A DNA stretch of 13,751 bases, taken from assembly GCA_036509075.1 (NCBI GenBank), contig DATCGG010000170.1, positions 1-13,751 on the forward strand, given 5' to 3'. Shown here piece by piece: positions 7,332 to 13,751 of this stretch. The position numbers were made by a program, and so were the translations under genes. Numbering within the stretch: position 1 is the first letter of the stretch; each line of letters opens with the position of its first letter. The DNA comes from JAJKIV01 sp036509075. Its GTDB lineage: Bacteria > Gemmatimonadota > Gemmatimonadetes > Gemmatimonadales > Gemmatimonadaceae. Below the pieces are notes generated by a model. The model saw only the letters and a list, made by a program, of their open reading frames with translations. It was not told where the DNA came from and made no database searches.

Positions 7332-7384
7332 AATTTTCATGCGCTCTGACGTGGAGCGGCATCCGTCGTGCGCAGTGAGCGGCC

Positions 7385-8095
7385 GTGGCTGTTCGAGTGA
7401 AGTCTGGTGCGCGCCCCGCGCGCAAGAATCCGGCGAAGCGTCGCTTCGACATCCACACCGTACTCCGCCGAATCCGCGACGCTGTGGCCGAGCACGCCCC
7501 GGCGGCCATGTTCGATCTCGCAGAGCGCGGGTTCCAGACCGTGTTCCAGCAGCTCGTCGCGTGCATCATCTCGATTCGTACGCTCGATGAGGTCAGCTTA
7601 CCAGTTGCGATCCGGCTGCTGGAGCGGGCGCCGACGCCTGAGAAGATGGCGAAGCTGTCGCCAGCCCAGATCGACGCGCTCATTCGGGCGAGCAGCTTCC
7701 ACGAGGGGAAGGCGGTGCAGATCCGCGACATCGCGCGGCGGACCGTCGCTGAGTTTGGTGGCGAGCTGCCCTGTGACTTCGATGTGCTGACGTCGTTCCG
7801 CGGCGTGGGGCCCAAGTGCGCGAACCTGACGATGGGTGTGGCGTGCGGTGCGGAGCGGATCAGCGTGGACATTCACGTCCACCGCGTGACGAACCGGTGG
7901 GGTTACGTCGACACGACTTCACCCGAGGCGACGATGCGCGCGCTGGAGCAGAAGCTCCCGCGGGAATATTGGGTCGAGATCAATCGGCTGCTCGTGCCGT
8001 TCGGGAAGCACATCTGCACGGGGCATCTTCCAAGGTGCTCGACGTGCCCGGTGCTCGAATACTGCCGCCAGGTCGGAGTCGTTAGGCATCGGTGA
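7385..8095 (+). CDS. nth: endonuclease III family DNA glycosylase/AP lyase
   Basis: The enzyme removes oxidised pyrimidines from DNA and cleaves the abasic site in base-excision repair. At 236 residues it is slightly longer than E. coli Nth because of a basic N-terminal tail. The helix-hairpin-helix motif FRGVGPKCAN carries the catalytic Lys144, the downstream VDIHVHRV carries the catalytic Asp162, and a C-terminal 4Fe-4S ligand set C-x6-C-x2-C-x5-C is complete (Cys211, 218, 221, 227). The helix that in E. coli reads SAQATD reads SIRTLD here, so the DNA-inserting Gln is replaced by Arg; archaeal-type homologs have SQRT at this place. A stop codon at 7376-7378 limits the start to GTG 7385 or GTG 7397. 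No strong Shine-Dalgarno is visible. It follows the SUKH gene by 53 bases and may be read from the same transcript. Confidence 0.93.
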   Translation: MAVRVKSGARPARKNPAKRRFDIHTVLRRIRDAVAEHAPAAMFDLAERGFQTVFQQLVACIISIRTLDEVSLPVAIRLLERAPTPEKMAKLSPAQIDALIRASSFHEGKAVQIRDIARRTVAEFGGELPCDFDVLTSFRGVGPKCANLTMGVACGAERISVDIHVHRVTNRWGYVDTTSPEATMRALEQKLPREYWVEINRLLVPFGKHICTGHLPRCSTCPVLEYCRQVGVVRHR

Positions 8096-8216
8096 GCGCA
8101 CGACTTGGCGCGCGCCGTTCAGCGGTTTGTCCCTTCGCTATGAAGCCTGTGCATGCCTTCCATAGGGCGCTGCGGGCGGTAGATCATTCTCAAGTCACAG
8201 CCTCGCGAGGAAGACC

Positions 8217-8606
8217 GTGTCGAATCCCACCAGCGCACCGAACGCCGCGACGTACTTTCGTTGGACCGACATCCCCGAAGAGCAGGTCAAAGCCGATCTC
8301 ACGCGACGACTCATCAGCGGCGATCGCGTGATGATCGCGAGCGTCGAGCTCCAGCGGGGATGCATCGTTCCGAAGCACGCGCACGTGCATGAGCAGATCA
8401 GCTACGTGCTCGACGGACATTTGCGACTCACCGTTGGCGACGACGGCGGGGTGTCGTACGACGTGCGAGCCGGGGACGTCGTGCTGCTCCCATCGAACGT
8501 TCCGCACGCGGCGGAGGCGATGGCCGACACGCGCGTGCTCGATGTCTTCAGCCCACCGCGCGAAGACTGGTTGAACCGAACCGATTCGTATCTACGAACC
8601 CGCTGA
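8217..8606 (+). CDS. small cupin-domain protein
   Basis: The 129-residue protein is a single cupin_2 beta-barrel. Cupin motif 1 is complete: 'GCIVPKHAHVHEQISYVLDG' matches G-x5-H-x-H-x-H-E with the closing Gly. Motif 2 is visible as PSNVPHAAEA. The His residues of HAHVH plus the motif-2 His form a likely divalent metal site. A C-terminal 'VFSPPREDWL' segment is often seen in this small cupin group. The substrate cannot be told from the sequence. The GTG at 8217 is preceded by GAGGAAG, a good ribosome binding site. It stands alone on its strand and converges on the PAP2 gene. Between nth and this gene (8096-8216) I see only a GGCGCGCGCC palindrome and no confident promoter. Confidence 0.9.
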   Translation: MSNPTSAPNAATYFRWTDIPEEQVKADLTRRLISGDRVMIASVELQRGCIVPKHAHVHEQISYVLDGHLRLTVGDDGGVSYDVRAGDVVLLPSNVPHAAEAMADTRVLDVFSPPREDWLNRTDSYLRTR

Positions 8607-8629
8607 CGCCGCTCGAGGCGTGGGGCTGC

Positions 8630-9496
8630 CTAACCAGCGGCCGGCTTCGGCGCCGGCGCTTCCTGCTTCAACACTTCCTTCGCATTGCGTTTCGCGAAGC
8701 GCTGAATGGCCTCGAGCGTGGCCATGCAGAACCCGGCCCACGACAGCCCAATGATCACGCCGGCCACGACGTCCGACGGGTAGTGCACGCCCAGATAGAG
8801 GCGGCTGAAGCAGATCGTCGCGACGATCAGCGCGGCGATCAGGAGTGTCGCGAGTCGTGCGACGTGCCGCTTCTGTAGGCGCGCCGCGAGGTACGCAACC
8901 GTCACGTAGACGACGGTCGCGCTCATCGCGTGCCCCGACGGGAAGGACCAGCTGCTCACGTGGGTTCCCCACTCGAATATGTGCGGGCGCGGACGCGAGA
9001 AGCCGACCTTGAGGATGTTGTTGAGGCCAATTCCGCCCGCGGTCGAGACGAGCAGCAGCACGGCCGAGTAGCGATGACGCGTGAGCCAGAGAAACAGCGC
9101 GGCGATGCTCACAATGCTCAGCACCACGATCCACGTACCGAGCATCGTGATCTCCAACATGAGACCCTCGAGCCACGGCGTCTGATGATGCTGCATCCAA
9201 AGAAGGACCGTATCGTCGAACGCCTGCGTGTGGCCGCCGCTCACGAGCCGGGCCAGCTTGGCGAACGCGTAGGTCCCGAGCACGGCGATGAGCGCGCCAA
9301 ATACGAGGAACATGCCGAGCGCCGTCCCGAACGAATGCGCGTGCTCGTACGACGTGCGCAGACCGCGGAACAGGATGTCCCAGACGACCCGGGATCGTCC
9401 TCGATCTTCGTGGCGGCGTTCGGCGGCAACGGTCATCGCGATTTCTGCTGGTGGAAGGGAATCCCTCGGCGGTTCAGCCCGAGAAGCCTCCCACAT
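8630..9496 (-). CDS. PAP2-family membrane phosphatase
   Basis: This is a type 2 phosphatidic acid phosphatase-like enzyme that removes phosphate from lipid or undecaprenyl phosphates on the outer face of the membrane. The three catalytic motifs are intact: K-x6-RP (Lys163, Arg170-Pro171), PSGH (186-189) and SR-x5-H-x3-D (Ser231, Arg232, His238, Asp242). About six hydrophobic segments surround them. A cytoplasmic Lys/Pro/Ala tail (ending EAPAPKPAAG) closes the protein. The first 20 residues before the second Met (9434-9436) are Pro/Glu-rich, and neither start has a strong Shine-Dalgarno, so the true start could be at 9436. The stop TAG overlaps a GTTAGG word and lies 23 bases from the convergent cupin gene; ACGCC (8606-8610) and GGCGT (8617-8621) could form a weak hairpin there. 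Confidence 0.93.
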   Translation of the reverse strand: MWEASRAEPPRDSLPPAEIAMTVAAERRHEDRGRSRVVWDILFRGLRTSYEHAHSFGTALGMFLVFGALIAVLGTYAFAKLARLVSGGHTQAFDDTVLLWMQHHQTPWLEGLMLEITMLGTWIVVLSIVSIAALFLWLTRHRYSAVLLLVSTAGGIGLNNILKVGFSRPRPHIFEWGTHVSSWSFPSGHAMSATVVYVTVAYLAARLQKRHVARLATLLIAALIVATICFSRLYLGVHYPSDVVAGVIIGLSWAGFCMATLEAIQRFAKRNAKEVLKQEAPAPKPAAG

Positions 9497-9535
9497 TGCA
9501 CGCGCCGTGCTTGTGATTCACCGCCACCAGCCCGT

Positions 9536-10189
9536 TCAGGGCGGCGTGCTCGGCGGTCCGGGTCGGTCGCGAGACCAGAGCAGGTACGAGTACACCACCG
9601 GAATCACGCCGGCGAGGATCACACTCGCGAGCGCGACCAGCGCCCCGATGCGCCGCGCGAAGAATGCGCTGACCATCGTGAGCAGCCCTGCCGCAACCAT
9701 TGCATAACCGCCGACGCGATGCGCGCGCGTCCACACCTGTTCGCTCGACAACGTCCACGGCGTGCGGATGCCGAAGATGAAGTTCGAGCGGGCGAGCGGC
9801 AGCAGATTGCCGAGCAGCACCAACATCGCGCCGCCGCAGACGAAGACGACGGTCGTGATATCGACTCGCCAGCCGAGTGACTGGCCGAGCACGAGCACGT
9901 GGACGACGCCGAGGAACGCAATCATTGCGGCGACGATCGTGTCGTACGCGCCCCGGAACTTCGCGATGTTGGACGAGCGCGGATCGCGCGATGGATACCA
10001 CTGCATGATGAGGTAGAGCGCGACCATCAGTGCCGGCAGGAGAAACGCGCCTTCCGCGCGACTCCCGTAGCGATTGGGCTCGCCGTGTATGTCCCAGTGG
10101 ACGGCGACGCGGTCCGGTAGTCGGGAATACACTGAGATCGAGAACAGCCAAGCGCCGGCGATGAACGACGCCGGCAACCACCTACGCAT
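9536..10189 (-). CDS. sdpI: SdpI-family membrane protein with DUF1648 domain
   Basis: The 217-residue integral membrane protein has the SdpI architecture. An N-terminal DUF1648 part carries 'RLPDRVAVHWDIHGEPNRYG' right after the first helix, and a SdpI part carries GNLLPLARSNFIFGIRTPWT, the conserved SdpI motif. Six to seven hydrophobic helices are visible. In Bacillus subtilis SdpI gives immunity to the SDP toxin and sequesters its repressor SdpR at the membrane; the toxin gene is absent here. The ATG at 10187-10189 has GGAGG on the minus strand at 10194-10198, which decides this start over a frame open to 10309. It overlaps the sdpR stop by eight bases, a mark of translational coupling. Confidence 0.92.
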   Translation of the reverse strand: MRRWLPASFIAGAWLFSISVYSRLPDRVAVHWDIHGEPNRYGSRAEGAFLLPALMVALYLIMQWYPSRDPRSSNIAKFRGAYDTIVAAMIAFLGVVHVLVLGQSLGWRVDITTVVFVCGGAMLVLLGNLLPLARSNFIFGIRTPWTLSSEQVWTRAHRVGGYAMVAAGLLTMVSAFFARRIGALVALASVILAGVIPVVYSYLLWSRDRPGPPSTPP

Positions 10190-10457
10190 TTGGCCTCCGT
10201 GCTGGCTTGGTCCAATCGAGCAGGTGCTCGACGACCTCCTGAAAAACGGTCGTGTTGAGCTCGTACCGTATGTTCTGTCCATCGCGCTCTGCCAGGACGA
10301 GGTTGGCATCGCGAAGGATGCCGAGATGTCGTGAGACGGTCGCCCAGGTCGATGGGAATCGGTCGGCGATCTCCCCGGAGGTGCGCGGTCCGGCCCGGAG
10401 GAGCTTGAGGATCTCCCGTCGGGTCGGGTCGGCGAGGGCGCGGAAGACGGCGTTCAC
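10182..10457 (-). CDS. sdpR: ArsR-family repressor, SdpR-like
   Basis: The 91-residue protein is a winged-helix dimer of the ArsR/SmtB type. It opens with FRALADPTRREILKLLRAGP, the typical dimer/first-helix segment, then TSGEIADRFPSTWATVSRHLGILRDANLV as the DNA-reading helix-turn-helix, and GQNIRYELN as the wing. It contains no cysteine, so a metal sensor is unlikely; this fits SdpR, which responds to SdpI at the membrane. The start is GTG (10455-10457), without a clear Shine-Dalgarno. The last codons overlap the start of sdpI. The AT-rich palindrome beginning 26 bases upstream is a natural site for autoregulation. Confidence 0.93.
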   Translation of the reverse strand: MNAVFRALADPTRREILKLLRAGPRTSGEIADRFPSTWATVSRHLGILRDANLVLAERDGQNIRYELNTTVFQEVVEHLLDWTKPARRPNA

Positions 10458-10481
10458 GGACGGGCGATGAGGAGCATCAGA

Positions 10482-10505
10482 TAATTAGCTAATTGGCTAA
10501 TTGTA
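10482..10505. promoter_or_regulatory. AT-rich palindromic operator candidate for SdpR
   Basis: A perfect 12-base palindrome AATTAGCTAATT (10483-10494) is followed by a second, imperfect copy (AATTGGCTAATT, 10491-10502), giving a TAATTRGC unit repeated at 8-base spacing. The stretch is strongly AT-rich in GC-rich surroundings and lies 26-48 bases upstream of the sdpR start, where the minus-strand promoter must be. ArsR-family operators are usually AT-rich inverted repeats of this size overlapping the promoter. Binding by SdpR is inferred, not shown. Confidence 0.5.
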
Positions 10506-10554
10506 TGATCGGAGGATCTGCGAGTCGAGCCCCTCTTGTTCCACACGGTACGAG

Positions 10555-10692
10555 CCGAAGGAGACGGCAGACGCCAGACAACCGAAGACGGCAGGCAGCA
10601 GACGGCAGGTTGCAGAGGGCAGAGGCCCGGTTCCTCTCCCGTCTGCCTCCTGCCGTCTACCGTCTGCAGTTCTCTGCCGTCTGCCGTCTTCG
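10555..10692. repeat. long imperfect inverted repeat built from AGACGGCAG units
   Basis: The left arm (about 10555-10624) carries several AGACGGCAG/GGCAGAC units on the plus strand. The right arm (about 10633-10692) carries the complementary CTGCCGTCT units, and both ends close with CGAAG/CTTCG. The arms of about 60-70 bases are separated by only some eight bases, so the transcript could fold into a long, imperfect hairpin. It lies in the divergent gap between sdpR and gnd. No coding gene is visible in this gap (10458-10780). The unit is the same as at 1240-1254. Confidence 0.75.
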
Positions 10693-10717
10693 CTAGGGAC
10701 GATATCAGGCCCGAGTG

Positions 10718-10752
10718 CAATACCTCGCGTTGGCCGGTGTGAGGTACTATTG
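10718..10752 (+). promoter_or_regulatory. inverted repeat upstream of gnd
   Basis: TACCTC (10721-10726) and GAGGTA (10741-10746) are perfect inverted arms 14 bases apart, with CAA (10718-10720) and TTG (10750-10752) able to continue the pairing after a three-base bulge. The right arm overlaps TACTAT (10745-10750), a possible -10 box, though no good -35 box sits at the right distance. The site ends about 28 bases before the gnd start, so it could be an operator or a short leader hairpin. Confidence 0.35.
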
Positions 10753-10780
10753 AGAGAACTCGGCGCAACGGGAGGGCGAC

Positions 10781-11686
10781 ATGCAGCTAGGGATGGTGGG
10801 GCTCGGGAAGATGGGCGCAAACATGACGACCCGTCTGGTTCAGGGAGGCCACGAGGTCGTTGCATTCGATCGGAGCGCCGACGCGGTACAGGCTGCGGCC
10901 GGCCATGGCGCGCGGGGGGCGAACGCGCTCGAGGATCTGGTGCGGCAGCTCAAGGCACCGCGCGCTGTCTGGGTGATGCTTCCCGCGGGCGACCCCACCG
11001 AGAACACGGTTCGTGCCCTCACCGAGCTGCTGGCCAAAGGCGACACGATCATCGACGGCGGCAACAGCAATTACAAGGAGTCGATCCGACGCGCCGGGAT
11101 GGTGAGCGAACGCGGCCTGCATTTCGTCGATGTCGGGACGAGTGGCGGGATCTGGGGGCTCAAGGAAGGCTACAGTCTCATGATCGGCGGGCCTAACGAG
11201 GCCGTCGAGCGGCTGCGGCCGCTCTTCGAGACCCTCGCGCCGGCGAAAGACGCGGGGTGGGGACACGTCGGACCGGCCGGTGCCGGCCACTTCACCAAGA
11301 TGGTACACAACGGCATCGAGTACGGCATGATGCAGGCGTACGCCGAAGGCTTCTCGATCCTCAAGCACAAGAAGGAGTTCTCCCTCGACCTGGCCCAGAT
11401 CGCCGAACTGTGGCGAACGGGGAGCGTGGTGCGCTCGTGGCTGCTCGACCTCACGGCCCGCGCGTTGCACGACGACCAGGAGTTTTCGTCGATCGCGCCG
11501 TACGTGTCGGATTCGGGCGAGGGACGCTGGACGGTCACCGAGGCGATCGACCTGGATGTGCCGGCACCGGTGATCACGCTGTCGCTGCTGCAGCGGCTCC
11601 GATCGCGTGATTCCGAGTCGTACGCCGATCGGCTCCTGTCGGCGTTGCGGAATCAGTTCGGCGGGCACGCGATCAAAAAGAGCTAG
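10781..11686 (+). CDS. gnd: 6-phosphogluconate dehydrogenase (decarboxylating), short form
   Basis: The enzyme oxidises and decarboxylates 6-phosphogluconate to ribulose-5-phosphate. The 301 residues correspond to the short bacterial form (about 300), not the 470-residue form. The Rossmann motif GLGKMG (7-12) starts the protein, followed by IDGGNSNYKES (91-101), DVGTSGGIWGLKEGYSLMIGG (117-137) and GHFTKMVHNGIEYGMMQAY (169-187), which holds the catalytic Lys173 with His176-Asn177 and Glu180. The second beta strand ends in FDRS with Asp30, an acidic residue that favours NAD over NADP; this is an inference. GGGAGG lies just before the ATG. The stop codon TAG supplies the first base of a GGGAATC array. 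It is the first gene of the gnd-zwf-pgl unit. Confidence 0.96.
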   Translation: MQLGMVGLGKMGANMTTRLVQGGHEVVAFDRSADAVQAAAGHGARGANALEDLVRQLKAPRAVWVMLPAGDPTENTVRALTELLAKGDTIIDGGNSNYKESIRRAGMVSERGLHFVDVGTSGGIWGLKEGYSLMIGGPNEAVERLRPLFETLAPAKDAGWGHVGPAGAGHFTKMVHNGIEYGMMQAYAEGFSILKHKKEFSLDLAQIAELWRTGSVVRSWLLDLTARALHDDQEFSSIAPYVSDSGEGRWTVTEAIDLDVPAPVITLSLLQRLRSRDSESYADRLLSALRNQFGGHAIKKS

Positions 11687-11706
11687 GGAATCGGGAATCG
11701 GGAATC
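11686..11706. repeat. GGGAATC tandem array starting on the gnd stop codon
   Basis: Three perfect heptamers GGGAATC (11686-11692, 11693-11699, 11700-11706) start at the last base of the gnd TAG codon. A looser relative, GGGAACCCGGAAC, follows at 11728-11740, after a small CGCGC-TTC-GCGCG hairpin (11712-11724). The remaining gap to zwf has no other gene. Confidence 0.9.
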
Positions 11707-11789
11707 GGCGGCGCGCTTCGCGCGGCCGGGAACCCGGAACGGTGAATTTCGGCTTCGTTAGGCAGCGTACAAGCGAAGAGGGCACGCGG

Positions 11790-13330
<1,541 letters not shown>

Positions 13331-13343
<13 letters not shown>

Positions 13344-13361
13344 GGAATCGGGAATCGGGAT
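13331..13361. repeat. GGGAATC array spanning the zwf-pgl junction
   Basis: The units are (CC)AATC at 13331-13335, GGGAATA (13336-13342), GGGAATC (13343-13349), GGGAATC (13350-13356) and a final GGGAT that runs into the next ATG. The zwf stop TAG (13341-13343) and the pgl start ATG (13360-13362) are both made by this array. The GGG of the penultimate unit lies at a distance that could act as a weak Shine-Dalgarno for pgl. Confidence 0.9.
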
Positions 13362-13751
13362 GGCTGCGGACGCGCGTGACGTGCGGGTGTTCACCGACCT
13401 CGAGGCGCTCAGTACCGCGGCTGCCGAGTCCATCGTTGCCATCGCGAAGGACAGCGTGTCGCAGCGCGGGCGATTCTCCATTGCGCTCGCCGGAGGAAAC
13501 ACGCCGAAGCGCACCTATCAGCTGCTCGTCGAGCGCCATCGCGATGAGATCGACTGGTCGCGCTGGCAGGTCTTCTTCGGCGACGAGCGCTTCGTGCCCA
13601 GCGACGACAAACGGAGCAACTACAAGATGGCGCACGACGCGCTCCTCTCCGCCGCGCCGATTCCTCCCGGTCACGTCCATCCCATCCCGACGGATACGCG
13701 GACGGTTGGCGACGCGGCCGACGCGTACGACGAGACGCTCCGGGACGTGCT
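13360..13751 (+). CDS. pgl: 6-phosphogluconolactonase (3' end beyond window)
   Basis: Pgl hydrolyses 6-phosphogluconolactone, the step between Zwf and Gnd. About 130 N-terminal residues are visible; the family has about 240, so nearly half is missing at the right edge. The typical motifs are present: FSIALAGGNTPKRTYQLL (about 39-56), which binds the phosphate, and WQVFFGDERFVPSDDKRSNY (about 69-88), with the conserved GDER and SN-Y residues. The frame is open to the end of the window. The start follows the zwf stop by 16 bases and depends on the repeat for its upstream bases, so translation may be coupled to zwf. Confidence 0.95.
   Translation, partial: MAADARDVRVFTDLEALSTAAAESIVAIAKDSVSQRGRFSIALAGGNTPKRTYQLLVERHRDEIDWSRWQVFFGDERFVPSDDKRSNYKMAHDALLSAAPIPPGHVHPIPTDTRTVGDAADAYDETLRDV

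Noticed and set aside
8930..9880. Plus-strand open frame of 316 codons opposite the PAP2 and sdpI genes
   Set aside because: Low-complexity Arg/Glu/His-rich translation antisense to two well-supported genes.
10190..10309. N-terminal extension of SdpI by 40 residues
   Set aside because: It lies inside sdpR, is Ser/Arg-rich and unlike the family, and GGAGG precedes the ATG at 10189.
11607..11789. Upstream extension of the zwf reading frame
   Set aside because: It overlaps the gnd 3' end in another frame and is encoded by GGGAATC repeats; the ATG at 11790 has a ribosome binding site and family-like length.

Overview
The window is GC-rich, densely coding bacterial chromosome with short gaps and many short operons. 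A soil-type Gemmatimonadota is the most likely source. That is an inference from the CRTAC1-like FG-GAP lipoprotein, a type III glutamine synthetase, the Gly/Ala/Arg-rich codon style and a recurring CCTAACG word; there is no rRNA or marker gene here to settle it. I see no integrase, transposase, tRNA, rRNA or CRISPR array. The content is mostly housekeeping and stress physiology.

Layout from left to right. (1) A minus-strand FG-GAP lipoprotein, cut by the left edge, diverges from a small plus-strand lipoprotein (721-1230). (2) A strong bidirectional hairpin terminator (1258-1289) separates this from a minus-strand type III glutamine synthetase (1317-3554). (3) A structured intergenic region precedes a DUF937 protein (3925-4905), which converges on a small four-helix membrane protein (minus, 4919-5383). 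(4) A stand-alone SWIM zinc-finger protein (5611-5907) is followed by a textbook fluoride riboswitch with an overlapping intrinsic terminator. This controls crcB (fluoride channel), a DUF190 partner and a SUKH-family protein, perhaps also the nth-type DNA glycosylase behind them. (5) A cupin (8217-8606) converges on a PAP2 phosphatase (minus, 8630-9496). (6) An sdpR-sdpI operon (minus, 10457-9536) has overlapping genes and an AT-rich palindromic operator candidate just upstream. (7) The oxidative pentose-phosphate operon gnd-zwf-pgl runs from 10781 to the right edge, where pgl is cut.

How the genes work together. Zwf, Pgl and Gnd are the three consecutive steps from glucose-6-phosphate to ribulose-5-phosphate, so 10781-13751 is one metabolic unit. 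CrcB and DUF190 form a fluoride-export unit gated by the riboswitch. SdpR and SdpI form a self-regulating membrane-immunity pair without any visible toxin gene.

The least explained material is the non-coding repeat content. GGGAATC heptamer arrays begin exactly on the TAG stop codons of gnd and zwf, and the second one also supplies the start of pgl. A GGCAGACG-type repeat family appears after the 721-1230 lipoprotein and again as a roughly 140-bp imperfect inverted repeat upstream of gnd. The heptamer CCTAACG/CGTTAGG occurs ten times, inside and between genes.
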